NCBI GenBank assembly: GCA_964035795.1 | Contig: OZ038327.1 | Span: 4,749,651-4,813,650, forward strand | Origin: Pterobdella sp. o SKG-2022 | Lineage: Eukaryota > Annelida > Clitellata > Hirudinida > Piscicolidae | Direction: 5' to 3' | DNA length: 64,000 nt | Notes under the pieces: model-generated | Seen by the model: only the letters and a program-made list of their open reading frames with translations | Databases searched by the model: none | What the model was told of the DNA's origin: nothing | Position numbers and translations under genes: made by a program | Part shown: positions 38,035-54,300 of the stretch, piece after piece | Position numbering within the stretch: the first letter of the stretch is position 1 | How the letters are laid out: each line of letters opens with the position of its first letter

Positions 38035-40835
38035 ACCATACAATCCAGATTTTCAGCATAGTCTTCATAAGTTGTGAATATCAAACAACACAACCACTAG
38101 CTTAGAAAAGAAAAATTATTTTTAGAAATCCATTTTTGAGCTTCATTCAATGTGCCTACTGGAAGATCATCCCCTTGAAAATCCACCTTTCTTCATTCAT
38201 TCTCCGTCAAACAACACGATATCATAATAAAAGTTTCTAAAACTTTATTGAATAATCTCTCCTAGTTGGAGTTACTTGAGGGATTCTTCTCAAAATGAAA
38301 GCTCCTAAAATCATGACTGGTTTAAACCACAGGGCCCTTCAAAAGAATGGTTTTGGTGCTTTCGAGAACTCACCTTTCTAATCCGCTTCGAATGTTTAGT
38401 GCTTATTAATCGTTTTAACTGATTACTTGAATCATATCGAGTGAGCAAAATATTTATTTTGAAACTTTTTCGAGTGAAAAGAGCTCAAGTGAGCCTGAAG
38501 CTGATCATTTTTCACCTTCAACCTACTATAATCAACTTCTTGTCCACTTTTTTTTTTAAATCGGAGTTTTCCACTTTTTTTTGTTTTTATATTTGTTTGC
38601 GTTAAGCAAAAACAATTAATACTTTTATAAAATCTATTTTAAAATTCAGCGTTATTCTTCTGCTTTCTTGTTGAGCCTTACTTTGACCTATCACCAAATT
38701 CTGGCAAATGCCTTGTTTTAACCATTTTGCATGGAATTATTCTATTAATTTTTTATTAATGATTTCGAAAATTTTGCTTTATTTTCAGAGAAAAACTAAA
38801 ATTCACTTGATTAAACCTCAATCCATAAAACTATTTTGAAGACAAAAACATTGTTCCTAAATCTATCATCTTTTTTCAATCCTTTATTTTTAATACTGGA
38901 AAAATTTGTCATCTCTGCTGATAGTTTTGTATTTTCGGAAATCTTATCTTTTTCATAAATATTTTCAATATCTTCGATCGTTTCAGGTAGAGCCAGACCA
39001 CTGGTGTCAGGCAAAATTAAGAGTATTAGTGCACTCATCAGTGAACTTACAGCAAATATAACATAGGTTCCTATGGGGAATACCGTGAGCTGTGTAGGGA
39101 AGATTATATAGGAATAGGAAAGGCATATATTACGTATGATTAGAGATAAAATATAGATCATTATTTTGTAGATAATAGGAATAATAATTGAAAATGAATA
39201 AAAAAAAGCATTCAAAATAATTTTTCAAATGGTTCTGAAAAAACTTTGAAAATGCATTTACCATATAAGGAGAAAAAGCAGCAGACATTATGCCAATTCG
39301 TGAAACAAAACGGCAAAGTCCATATGCTCGGTTTCTATAAAATTTGAATGATTTGATAAGAATTTATAAGAATAGCACACTTGACAGTCATATATACGAG
39401 AGAACATCAACAAATTATGCGGCAAGAGACTCTAATGCAGGCGGTCTTGCTCATGTTGTTATTCGAATGTCAGAAGTGCTCAAAAAGCACATGCAGAAAA
39501 AAACAAACCATGAACAACGTGCATGGACTGAAGGCATCAAAATCCACGCTAATCTACATGAAAAACACTGCTGTTCATTAACCAATGTACAACAGATTTG
39601 AAAAAGTGATGTTATATATATATATATGAACGTGGTTGTTTGAAATAAGAAATATTTTCCGTTTCAATCAAAAGTGTCATGATAAATAAGTTCTACAGCC
39701 CAAAAACCACCTCAAGTTTGGAGGGAACAAAGTACACGAGTAACCATAGCCAATAGCCATTGTCACACTTACACAAAACTTTGCTAAGGTACAAAATATG
39801 ATTGTGGTGTAGTTTGTAACTTGTTCGTCTGAAATTATTAATGATACTTATAAATAATCAGATACGCTTAGTTTATAACTTTATGAAATTCAATCAGCAT
39901 GGTTTGGTGATCATTTTTAAGATTGTGTCTGTTTGTTTAATTTACAAATGATTGTAGATTTAAATTTTTTCTGTACATGTACAGTAAGAATGTCAATTAT
40001 ATGAAGACGAAACCAATTTCGAAATAAAAAAGTGAGGTAAAAAGCGATTTAAATAAAATAATTTGTGAAAAAAAAAAAATTAAAAAAAATAATATAATTT
40101 AAGGTTTTTTTATATAGAATTAAGTTGGCATCTGCCTGCATTTAAAGTCATGCACGTCATTTATTATCTGGTTTTTGTTAAGTTTAAATGCATTGTTAGT
40201 TGTGTTGAGCTGAAGAACGGATATTGACATAAAGTCATGTAAATATGTAAAAACTGAGTGGCTGAATATTTTTTTAAACCAAGAACGAGAGCAAAATTTT
40301 AGATCTCTAGACAGTCGTGATAGCTTTTCATCAAAAAATTCAAATTATTTGATACTATTCTTTACTCAGAGTATCACTAGGTTGGAGATTATGGAAGTTT
40401 TCAAAGCATTTATTCATAGTTTTGAATTATTTTTTAACTAATTCACACTTAAATGTTAAACTTTTACCTGTTAGCAATAAGAAAATAACACACATGAAGA
40501 TTGAAAATGCCATCAAAAGTGAACAAAAAACCATTGTGTTTCTCATACTGTATCTGTGAGCATTTATGGAAAACTTAAAAAATTTATCAAGTTGAGACAG
40601 AAAATACTTTTTTGCTAAAACCCAACCACAAAATCCACAAGGAATTTCAAATAAAAATGTGAGAAAAGTGCTCAAATATCTGTGGGTTGAGATTGCTGGA
40701 GAAATGTACGTCAAACCTTCTATATTCAGCATGTTGAAACTGAAATAAATATGCATCAAGTCAAAATTTATCTTTGTAAGACATTCTATTGACTTTGTTT
40801 CATTTAAAAATTCAAAAATATGCAGAATTGTCTCA
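38035..40835 (-). repeat. Left arm of a ~2.8 kb inverted repeat (SLC22 C-half)
   Basis: Read on the minus strand this segment matches 55868-58735 nearly base for base, across exons, introns and about 770 bases of 3' flank. Homology stops at GACAATTCTGCATATT on one side and at CTGAAAATCTGGATT on the other. The main differences are the length of a TA run and an 8-base indel in the last exon. Confidence 0.92.
38811..40739 (-). CDS. SLC22-type transporter, C-terminal half (paralogue B?)
   Basis: SLC22 proteins are 12-helix major facilitator transporters of organic ions in the plasma membrane. Exons: 40608-40739, 40468-40553, 39711-39828, 39262-39334, 38811-39089. Landmarks: FLFEIPCGFCGWVLAKK, YSMRNTMVFCSLLMAFSIFM, IGYGYSCTLFPSNLR, AYGLCRFVSRIGIMSAAFSP, GTYVIFAVSSLMSALILLIL and the family tail LALPETIEDIENI. 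Phases agree throughout. No N-terminal exons lie directly upstream on this strand. The matching half could be 59388-60782, whose last exon ends in the phase this half needs, implying an 18.6 kb intron that contains gene A. The C-terminus runs to WIEV, longer than gene A because of an 8-base indel. An open frame extending upstream to 40891 is treated as intronic. Confidence 0.75.
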
Positions 40836-41558
40836 TTGTCTAATTTGAATAATCTCGGCTTATTATTAAATTTTGGGATTGAATTGGACATTCAATTGTT
40901 TTTATCAGCTTAAAATAAAAAAAACTTGAAAGTTTCAATAATAAACTTAAAATGTTTTTTTGATAAAATAAGGATGCTTTGAACTCAGCAAATGCGCATG
41001 TACGATACTGAAGTATGTGTCATTCAAACATGATTATGTCATATGTATACCAAGGAACGATTTAATTAATGCATTGGGAAAATATGCTTAGATTTGTTAT
41101 GTTAACAAAAAAGAGACAAACTAAAGTTTACTGAAACCAAAAAACAAACTCAATGCAGAATGCTTAAAATATTCAAAACTTTTAGAAACAAAATTTTTAC
41201 CCGTGGTAATTCATTGAAAAGTATTAATGACCTGTTGATGCAGTGATTAAAGGGCTGGAGTTGTAAAGTAGAAGCAAGAAAATTCAAAAAATCTTGATAC
41301 AAGAAAATTACTTTAAAATAGGAAAAAAATGCATCAAAGAGCAAGAACTGTAAAAATGTATTCACCAAGAAAAGAAAGAGAGGGAGTCTTAATATCAGTC
41401 GAAGAATGTGTCAGGATGGTAAAATAAGTCATTCAGATTACGTGAAGCAATGAAAAATGACCAAATGAAAGAATGATCAAAATCGTCTTTCATTCGGAAA
41501 AAAATAAATATAGAAACGAATTAAAAATCAACAAACAAAAGGAGTGGAAAGAAAATAT
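40836..41558. other. Spacer between SLC22 C-half and LINE remnants
   Basis: No recognisable gene. The inverted repeat ends at about 40835. Confidence 0.5.
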
Positions 41559-42720
41559 TTTGCATGGGCAATTCGAGAGACGGACAGCAGCTAAACCTGA
41601 AATCAGATCATGGCTGTAATTGATGAGAAAGACCCATAAAAGGAAAACTGAGAACCTTCTAACAGCGGTGAGAGAATAAGCTTTTGAAAAAAATTACAGA
41701 TTGCCCAAGATCGAGAAAGAAAACTCTTCACCATTGCAGGATGTGCAAACAAGTAGATGTGACGGTTAGCCACCTTGTTTACGAAAAACTAGTTTAAAAA
41801 GATAGAAGTCAAGGCACCACAGAGTCTTGAGCCAAGAAATATGGACTCATTGCCAGTGACCAATAAAACCAGCATAGAGCTGGAAAAGTCTTGGGAAACG
41901 GAGATACAAAGCTAATGTGTGACTATAACATCTTCATGGACTGCACAATAGAAGCTAGACTAGGCAAAGATTTTGCGTAAAAAAAACATGCATTTTTTTG
42001 TTGTGCCCAAGATATGAGTCACAACCAGTTTTATACTACAAGCACTGCCGAAAAAACTAGTGTGCTGTAACGAACAATAATTACCGCTCTACATGGGACC
42101 AAACCCAGTACTTTATCTTTTCATTTTGTGAAAGACAGGTCACGAAGAAAGACCCTATAAAACTCAAGGTTTTGGACTAATACTCCCAAGTTCTCCACAT
42201 GTTTCCTATTTTCTTTAAATTAACTTCAACATCCAATGTAGTTTATAATCTTGATGTCTTTCACTTTAAGGGTTCTATTTGAAAAGGACTTAGCAAAAAG
42301 AAAATTACTTTCTAATGCTGCGTTCTTCATAATGTCAAAATTGTGGCTTTAAAAACTAAAAGAGAAAAAAAAGTTACAAGTATACAACGCCATGATTTTA
42401 CTTATTCTGACATACAATGAGAAATCCTGGGATATTTCCAAAACCCAGTAGAATATGATAGATGCCTTCTCTCAAAAACAACTTAGACAGGTGTTAAACA
42501 TTTACCCTTCGAGACCTATAAGCAAGACTGTATTCAACAACTCAGAGCACATCATTGAGCAAAACTAAGAAAGACAGACGAAAAAAGTTGTTAAAACACT
42601 TATTGCAGCAAGATGATGAAGCTCTAGAAATGCTTGAAATTCTGTCTGCAACAATTGGATGAAGGAGCCAAGAACAAGAAGAGATTCAGAGGAAAACCAA
42701 GAAATACACTGCTGATAACG
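41559..42720 (+). mobile_element. LINE remnants (at least two fragments)
   Basis: First fragment 41560-42170: ENLLTAVREQAFEKNYRLPK followed by CRMCKQVDVTVSHLV, in shifting frames. This resembles the C-terminal zinc-knuckle region of LINE polyproteins that read A.....Y....C..C.....H. Second fragment 42340-42720: ILTYNEKSW and IDAFSQKQLRQVLNIYPSRP, matching the post-RT block also seen at 23846. All are broken by stops. Confidence 0.6.
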
Positions 42721-42869
42721 CTTTTATCATCATCATCATTTTTGAAACAACTTATTCACGAATGAATCATATTGTTATTGACACTTTTCTTTCAAATAAA
42801 CTTCACATTTATTTATACAGTTACATTTTCATTTATAAAAAAATTTGAATTAAAAGGTGTGGTAATATC

Positions 42870-45480
<2,611 letters not shown>

Positions 45481-46620
45481 AATCAATCTTTCCATAATTC
45501 ATTTATCTGTTTGTCAATTTTTTCATATAGTGCAGAAAAAGTTTGAACCCAGTATCCCTGCACTCCAGGGATCTTCCATGGTGAAATTTTGCTATAAGCA
45601 TTTTTTATCATTTCTGTTGGAATACTAATTTTGTTTTGTTGGCATATTTCTCTGCATTGTTGTTTCACATCCTAAAGCCAACTTGCTTTTTCATTCTGCT
45701 TCACCGAATTCCTCCATATGTACTTTTATTTCCTCTTTTTTATTCAGCTCTTGATAAAATCTCTTTTGGTTTTTTTCGAATAATTTATTTTGGTAATATT
45801 GTTTCATTCTTTCAGTATATCTTTTTATTTTTGCTGTTATTGCTATAATGATCTGTTTAAGTTCCTCTTTTACCTAGTTTACACTTTTTTTATCGTTTAT
45901 ACTTGTCTCTTAAATACTCATGGACCTTATATTTACTTCATTTACTTTCTTCTAATCTTGATGAATCCTTATGGCAGTCTTTTACTTTATTTTCTAATCT
46001 AGTTTTTTATGGAGGATCTTTATCAACATTAGAAATCTTTTTTGGGACCCCTAATTCATCAGTTATTATTTTAGCACCGGCAAGTATTAAAATATTCGTT
46101 TCTCTCAATGTTTTTGTCGGTATTGAATTTATTGTTTTATATATTTTATCGGCCTTCTCTTTTATCACATTATTTGGAATATATTTTATGTTTTTTAAAA
46201 CACATTTACTTTCAATTAAAATCTGATTATATGTTTGTTTGATATTTTCAACAAGTGTCTCTTGTTCAGGAGTAAGCTCTACATTATCATTATAATGTTC
46301 AGCACAATTAACCATTGGTTCATCAAATTTTTGATCAACATTTTGATTCATTTTATCACAATTTTTCTCATCTATATCTTCTTCTTTTGTTTCAATATCA
46401 CCCATCAACACTCTTCTATCTCCTCTAACTCCAACTTCGAAAGAAGCCAATGCAATCTTATCATTCTTGCTTGATCAGCAAGTCTTTGTCCAGTAACTTT
46501 CCATCTTCCACCTTGCTCCTGCCACCACTGACCCATTCTTTTAATATATCCTCTACTTGAACCCTTTCTAGCCCAGAAATAACATTCCATAACCTTTATA
46601 TTGTCTAGCCTGCTCCAATT
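45481..46620 (-). mobile_element. LINE, 5' ORF region and start of RT
   Basis: On the minus strand from 46590 downwards: RGYIKRMGQWWQEQGGRWKV then TGQRLADQARMIR and LSKLELEEIEEC. Next comes 46007-46450 with ETLVENIKQTYNQILIESKC and an ILAGAKIITDELGVPKK block. Then a coiled-coil-like basic stretch ([20 protein letters not shown]), and finally ISPWKIPGVQGYWVQTF (45483-45668), the start of the reverse transcriptase domain. The modules are in family order but in different frames, so it is inactive. The element ends abruptly at the M13 copy. Confidence 0.75.
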
Positions 46621-46911
46621 TTTTCGTTTATTAGTGTTAGTATTTGTATTGTTAATTCTATTAACCTAAGCATTACTATTATTGTTATTTTTTATTAAAT
46701 TACTGTTATTATAAGTAATATTAGGAACGAAATTATTAGTATATGTAGTAATGCAATCTTCATTATTTTGCTGAAAGTTTTTTTCACCGGTAGTAACATA
46801 ACGACCTGCCTCTGCCTGCAAAGATTTGAAAGTCAATTGCAAAAATTTGGTAGGCAATTGCAAAAATATTGAATTAAATTCAAAAACCCTATAATGTTAG
46901 GTTATGTTATT

Positions 46912-47085
46912 TAATGCGGTATTTATGAAGCGCTTTTCTTTTTAGATCAAAGCACTTGCTGAAAAATTTAATGTAGCGAAAACCCACTATGGAATAAGTT
47001 TTAATGTCCGGCCCACTCGGGATCGAACTCGGTAACTTTAGGTAATTGGTCTAATGCTCTAGCATCAGAGCTATACGGGCCGACT
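46912..47085 (-). mobile_element. SINE copy
   Basis: The reverse complement carries the tRNA-like head (CGGCCCGTATAGCTCTGATG...CCGAGTTCGATCCCGAGTGG) and the standard body and GCGCTT tail. Confidence 0.85.
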
Positions 47086-49459
47086 TCAAAAATTTATGAC
47101 AGCTGCTCATGGGCTTTTTGTTAGTTGTATCACATTCATTACAATCGAGTTTACTCACTCTTCATTTTCAACTGTTGGTATTTACACCTTGACTCAAGTT
47201 TGGGGAGAACGACTGTCACACTTAACGAATAAAAGTTTCCCCTATATTCACAAATTTTGCATTCTGGTTTAAATTTTGGACATACTTTTAGGTCTCCTTT
47301 TTTCATCTCATTCACAGCCGACCTTATCTTTGGTCTGGTTTTTGAAATTTTTCATGTTTGTTTGTGGTGACGTTGTTGTATCGACAGTCTAGAGTACGTA
47401 ATGTAATGTATATAATGTAGTAATTAGAAAACCTTTTTTTTAGAGATTGAAGTGCTTGCTACCGAAGTCTATTGTTATCCAAGTCAGCAGAAACCAGCTA
47501 CAAATATTTAATGGTTCAGGGGTGAGGCTCAAAACGTGATGTGTTATATAGTAGAGTGTTTTTGGTTTTAAATTAAAAACGAAGTTTTTCAAATGCATAT
47601 GAAAAAAAAACAATCTTTTTTCATACAAAAATGCTAGTGTGCCGTAAAAACTAATAATAAGATTTAGTTAAAAAATAAGAGAAGATGAATCTAGTATAAA
47701 AAACCACATTGATCCACATTTAGCCGTGAAATCAAATACGAGAAATTCCCTTTCTTAAGAAAATTTAAAATGAGATTGTTTTATTGTTTTGTAAAAATTA
47801 ATGAAATTTTTTTTCTGTTTCAAAAAACTTTCGGCAGCTCAAAATGAAAATACTTTTTTTCAATCTTTCAACATAGTACGTTGGCTAACTAATAATGGTG
47901 AGGCTATACTTACCTGAAACTCTAGCTAATTTTGTTCAATAAATGTACTGAAACTCTCTCATAAATTAACCAAAAAATTATTGAATAGAAAATTATAGAA
48001 ATACTACAAAGTGAATATTTTGTCAATTTTTGAAAAACAAGAACAGTTTGAGTCAGTTTGAACATTTTTGTACAACTGCTGTTCTTGAATGTAGACCAAA
48101 AGTTATTGACTTTTATCGACGAGTCTTCATCATAAAGAAAACTTGAAAAGTTACAAGGCTTCTTATTGATTTGCTATTTCAAATTAGAAAACAAAATGTT
48201 TAACACCAGAAAAAATTGGAAATAAAACAAATCAAATTTTCTTGCGGGAAGTTAGAGCGATTTTTGATGCAACTTTTGAACCAAGAGGTATTTGTTTATA
48301 TATTTTCATTCATTAGAAATAAAAAATGAAAAATTCCAAGATTTTGTAAAATAGAACCTAATCATGGTGGAATACTATACGGGGATTTTCAAGCTTCTTT
48401 TGATTTTTTAGAAACCATCATCAGAGACGAACTTTTGAAAATTTTTTTGTATTTTATCCTTTCATTTAAATTTTTAAAAACCAATGTTTCAAGTTATTCA
48501 TCTTCTTTCTCAAATTACGTATAAAATATTTGCTCAAAACACACCGCGCATTTTTATACAACCGAAAACTCTTATATCTTGGAAAAAAAAAGCAAATTAA
48601 AACAAAATTAAATTTTAAACTATTTGCTTTTGCTTTTTTTATATTTTTTTTTAACTTCAAACCATCGCTTAGAAATGACTTAATCAAGGACGTGACATAA
48701 TTGAGGCATACCCTTCTTCGAATTTTCAGAGGGTTTGAATGCACTAAACTTGCTTTTGCTTCCTGCAAACTGCTGTTGCCAGATATTTTCGAATATTTTA
48801 AAATCTCGGCTTTTGAATGGTCATCCGAGAACACTGATGTTTGATGTACGAACCATAATGCTGTTTTCTTAGACTTATTCAATGTCAGTATTCTTGCTGA
48901 AACTTGAACTTGTTGCTTTAAAATTGTTTCCTTTATAGCGATAGATAATTTTATATCGTTTTTAAGGGTTTTTTGAGTTTTGACGTTTCTTCAGATTTTT
49001 TATTCCATTTTCATTCTGGATTTTTGAAATCTATTATTCATGTTTGAAATCATTAACAAAAAATTTCATTCTTGGTTCGAAACGTTCTACCTTTTGGCAA
49101 TCTTTCTGTTGTTTAAACATACCTTGCGTTTCAGCTGCTCTATACGTCATTGTTTGTCTTTTTCTAAATTAAAAATCAAAAGCGCTTTTAGTTTATGGAC
49201 CTTTGATATAAAAGAAATCTGCTTTAACCAACAAAGTTAAATTAGAATTAACACCGTATTGATGCTAGGCAAACCTGCCCTAAACAAAACCACGAATATC
49301 TTATTTTAAAACTTTTTTTCAATTGGGGTCGCCCAAAGAAGGACACATTCCTGCACATCTACTCAGTTCATATTTCTTTATTTCCATTTTTTTGGAGTAT
49401 TCTTCTACTTCATTTGTTTCATATTGTTTTTTCAAAATAAACGTTTTATGTTTTTTCAG
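47086..49459. other. Intergenic region with one orphan fold-back arm
   Basis: No recognised gene. 47905-47949 (TATACTTACCTGAAACTCTA...AATGTACT) matches one arm of the fold-back element at 24251-24397. A 138-codon minus-strand frame at 48466-48882 is basic and unrecognised; I see no splice or family support for it. 49323-49459 may be a highly diverged SLC22 exon 6. Confidence 0.45.
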
Positions 49460-50712
49460 ATTCAGTAGGAGAAACACAATGGTTATTTTCGCACTTTTAT
49501 CGGCTTTTTCGTCTTTCGTGTGTCTTAGTTACAGCTATCAGAACATTTATCTCACCATCTACATAACTGTAACATATTCGTTTATAATTATTTTCTATGA
49601 AGTATTTTTCTTCCGTAATTTATTTCAATTTCTTGTTATAGATCCCATTTTCATTAACGAACTCTTTAGACACAAAAAAAACGGAAAATGATTCATTAAC
49701 CTTAATCTCTATAGTGTTGACAACGCTAAAACAATGCCATCACTAAGTCAAGCCGATTCAAACCTTTTTAAAAATTCAATACAAATGTTTACAATGTACA
49801 TGATGATCTTTATTATTTCAGACGAACAAGTAACAACTTACACCACAATCATATTTTGATCTCGCCAAGTTTTGTGTTGGTGTGGTGATTGTATTGGCTA
49901 TGGTTACTTGTGCATTTTGTTCCCTACAAACTTGAGGTGGCTTTTTGGGCTGTGGAAAGTTTCTTAACAAGTCGTGTCAAACAATAACTAGTTATTATTT
50001 TGAATAACCAAGCAAATATGAAAAATTCTTTACTTTTTAATAAGTTATATGTATTAAAGACTTTTATTATGAAGATGACAAATGTTAAAACTAGGATAAA
50101 ATTTTCTCTTTCCAAATGAATTTTTTATTATGTTATATGATGCTAAAATTCATTTTTTATATTGCAAATCATAAAATTTAGGTTGTTAATTTTTTTCAAA
50201 ATATTTATAAATCTTTTTCACGCCTCTATATATTCATTCAATATGCTGTAAGAACCAAGTATATGGAGTTTGCGTTTGGTCTCTCGAATTGGCATAATGT
50301 TTGCTGCTTTTCCCCCTTATGTGGTGAATTTATTCATATGAATTTTGATGAAATCAGTGAAAAAATTGTATCATTAGTTTTTTCAAATTTCTTTTTAATC
50401 TTCTATACATGAATAGTTTCATCAAGATAATTTTCTATTTTGAAATATATAACTATTCCAAAACTACACCTAGCTTGATTATTTCACTTCATAATTTCCT
50501 CCTAACAGCTCACGGTATTGTTCATAAGAACCTATTTTATATTTGTTGTATTCCCCATAGGAACCTATGTTATATTTGCTGTAAGTTCACTGATGAGTGC
50601 ACTAATACTCTTAATTTTGCCTGACACCAGAGGTCTGGCTCTACCTGAAACGATCGAAGATATTGAAAATATTTATGAAGCAAAAGGGAGGTCTGAAAAT
50701 ACAAAACTTTAA
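49460..50712 (+). pseudogene. Third SLC22 C-terminal half, decayed
   Basis: Homologues of exons 7-10 of gene A: about 49460-49545 (RRNTMVIFALLSAFSSFVC), 49822-49936 (DEQVTTYTTIIF, then a stop or frameshift), 50253-50323 (LRLVSRIGIMFAAFPPYV, open) and 50509-50712 (VSSLMSALILLILPDTRGLA, then LPETIEDIENIYEAKGRSEN). Exon 8 carries a premature TGA and small indels relative to gene A. Exon 10 contains an in-frame 33-base internal duplication. Exon 6 is barely recognisable. Same strand as gene A and directly upstream of it. Confidence 0.8.
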
Positions 50713-50755
50713 GCAGAATTGAAAAATGTATCGGTTGAGACTGAAAAATAAAATT

Positions 50756-51392
50756 GAAGTCAGATTATATAGAGTTAACATACTGTTCTGCCATCGTCCA
50801 TAATTGAGCCATTGTTGCTCATTACCAATATCAATTTTTCAAAATTTGTGTTTTCCAGAGAATTATCTTCTATTTTCAATTGAATTTTGAAAAATTTCAA
50901 ACTAACAAACTATTCTATGTATAATTTGTTTGTGGACCGTAATTTTCTGAGATGGGTCGTTTATTTTAAAACTTTTTTTCAATATTCATTTGAAATATGT
51001 AGAGTAAAAATGATTTAGATATCTGGCATGACGTTGCTATACAGTCCATGTTTCACATTCATAGAGCAAAACTGGCAGAATAACTGCACGTTAAACTTAT
51101 TCTTGCCTTTTCTCTGACGCTTCTTAAAAACCCACATGTTTTTCTAGCAAACGTTGCACTAGTTCTAGTAAGTCTGGCTCCATCTCGTGATCACCCATTA
51201 ATTTTCTGATTAAGGCACTACCATGATGAACTTTTTCAGTTTCTCTCTGTTGATAAAAGGATTTTGTTGAGTGTTGAATTTGTCTAGAGCAAGCTGGAAC
51301 ATGCTTGCGAAATTTTAAATTTTATGAAATATTTTATTTTTCAATAAAAAGACCAACAAAACTGATTTTCAGAATAAGAACTAAGAAGAAAA
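50756..51392. other. Upstream region of SLC22 gene A
   Basis: AT-rich; no clear promoter motif. The last 30 bases before the start codon resemble the upstream region of the N-half of paralogue B only weakly. Confidence 0.4.
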
Positions 51393-54300
51393 ATGGAGGT
51401 AAACGAAGCAATGGAGAAACTAGGTTACACAGGGAAATGGCAGACTCTCGTATTCATAGTGATGATCTTCATGCTTATGCCCACTATCGTATGGAATAAT
51501 TGCTCTTTTGTTTTTTTGGGTTAGTTGAATTAGATTTTAAATGATTCAATTTTTTCTTTTCCATAGATTATAAAAAAAATGTTCTAGCAACTATTTCTAA
51601 TATTTGTGTTAAGTTTTTTGCCAACTCTAACCATTACTTATAGCTTGATAAACACTAATTTGGTTTATTATATTTTTTATTGATGCCTCTACAAGTATAT
51701 TAAAATATACGTTAAATTAAGAGCATACTCCTTTGGATGCCTGTATAACTCCTTTGGTAGAGCACAAGACTAATTATCTAATATTACCGGGTTTGCAGTA
51801 TTTATAAAGCGCTTTTCGTCCTAGATCAAAGCACTTGCTAAAAATTTAATTTAGCGAAAACACATTGTGTAACAGGTGCTAATTGTCGGCCCACACGGGA
51901 TTGAACCTGGTAATTTTAGATACTTAGTTTAACGCTTTACCGATGAGCTATACGGGCCGACAATTAACGCTTGTTCCATATTTTTTTTGATACATTGAAT
52001 TTCGAGCAAGTGCTTCATGCTCATTAGAAAAGCGCTCAATAAATCAACATTTAATTACACAAGAATCAAAAATATTCGAAAGTACAGTACTAACGCTCAA
52101 ACACTTGATCAGGTTACATACCTGAACACCACTGCAAAATCCCAAACAACTTTTCAATACAACAATGGATCCCTAAAAATGAAGATGGAAAATTTGAATC
52201 TTGCTCAATGTTTGTCAATTCGTCTGTTAGTAATGAGACAGTCTATTGCACCGATGGTTGGGAGTATGAAGAGCAAGATATAGGAACAACTATTGTGAAC
52301 GAGGTGATGTTGTTTTGATGAAAAGAGGAATCATATATTTTTCATCTTAACTTTCAAATAAAAATTTTTTCAAAGTGGGACCTCGTTTGTGACAATGCCT
52401 ATTATGCTGGTATTTCGCAAGTATTGTTTTACTTAGGAGAGATGGCAGCCTTTTATTTAGTGGGACTGGCTGACATTTTTGGGCGTAAACCAGTTTCTCT
52501 GTTTTTTTTATTTCTAACTTCTACTACTGGCTTATTGATTTCATTTTCTACAAGTTTTCCTGTTTTTGCTCTAGGAAAGCTTTTGCATGGAATTTTTTCA
52601 GTATGTTCATAAATATATATTTAACTCAAAAAATTTTCTTTTTGAAAATATTGCATTAAAAAGTTTCAAAGTTCAATTTCCATGAAGATGACGCCAGTTA
52701 CAACAAACTTCATTATTAAAGGTACCCGATGGTATCTGTGGGGTATATCTAACTGAGATGACTTCCAAGATCAACATGGAATTCATAGTACTAAATAGCT
52801 ATGCACACTGGGGAATAACTGGTTCTCTTCTTGTCGTCATCTGGTATTTTTTGAAAAATTGGACATACGTTCTTTTTATTACAAACCTGTTTGGGTTGTT
52901 AGCGTTGCCTATTTTGATGTGAGTTTTCTTTTAAAATAACATTCAAAAAACAACTAAGATGGCATAAATTTTTAACTTCAACTTTTTTAGATGGTTTTTG
53001 CCAGAAACAGTGTACTGGTTACACGCAAACAACAAAATAAAAAAAGCCGAAGAGGTTCTGATAAATGCAGGAAAACTCAACAATGTCCAATTTACAAGAC
53101 CTATACTGATGCCACCACAAAATCAAAATAACTTTGTTGAAAATGAAAAAGATTTTGAAGAAAAAACTTTCATAGAAAAAATGAAAGCAATATTCAAACA
53201 AATTTTCAAAAAAGATTCAAAATCAAATGAAAAATTGAAGACACAATATTCCATCAAAGAACTGTATAGAAATTCTCATCTCCTTAGACATATGTCTTAT
53301 GGCTTATTTTATCTGTGGGTTCAACGTTCGTCTTTTATTGAAAAATAAAATTATTCAATACAAGAAATACCTAAATAAAGAAATGCTTTTTTATGAATGA
53401 AAATTGTTTTAAATCCTGCAAAACTCTTTTTCTTTCTGTTCGATCCTCTTTGTGAGTTGTGGCTTTTCTTGCAAAATTATGCAATGTTTCAAAGAGGAAA
53501 GATGGCACATCATAAGAGATGCTGGACAAAACTTGATAGATGGGTCGAAGATTAAAGTGAGCTGTATCAAGTAGTAGGTACATCTAACCATGACTACGTT
53601 TATAACCTTCCCAAATTTTCTTTGGTTCATCTTAATCAGCTTATGATCAATGGCTGATCATTTTGGTACCAAAACAGTTTAATAATGCCAAAAAACAACC
53701 CTTTACGAAAATAAACAAATGCCACTAGAAAAGTTTTGGCTTGAATTCTTCATAAACGGCCTCAAAAGTTAGATGATCAAGTTTATCTGAAATCCAAATG
53801 TTGATTTCGTAACAAAGATTTATTTGCCAATTACAAAAATGTCATCTGAGCAATGATTACTTCTGTATATACCGTTTGTAGATCTCAACAATGCATTTGA
53901 CTGGTAGAACGAAAATCTTTTTAAACTGCTTTTTGAAATCTGGTTGTCTTCTAATTTTCCTTACACTGATATGTTCGTTTCACGATGGCATGCAAGCCAC
54001 AATGCAGCTTGACGGTCAGACTTTTGGCTTTTTCTGTTAAACAAGATAAGCGAGGCTGTTGAGCTTATATTTTTCCTATGTCCTTGATGCCTTTTTTAGA
54101 CAGAAACGTTGGTGTATTCCTCCTTGCACAGAATAATAGTGATTTTTTCAAGTCTGCATGATTTCGGTCTAAACCAAAAACAAAATGGGTTAGAGTTCTC
54201 TAGTTGCTTTATGTTGATGATGCTTTTTTAGCCATCTACAAGAACTTACCTGCTTCAATAAAGCACTCAAACATTGTGGTCCAACTAAAAGATTAGAAAA

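Noticed and set aside
40427..40891. 154-residue frame whose N-terminus looks faintly like an F-box (ETILHIFEFL)
   Set aside because: It reads through SLC22 introns; homology with the right arm stops at about 40835 and the exon borders at 40739 and 40608 are well supported.
48466..48882. 138-residue minus-strand frame
   Set aside because: Single AT-rich frame, basic, no recognisable motif, no splice context; could be chance or an old repeat.
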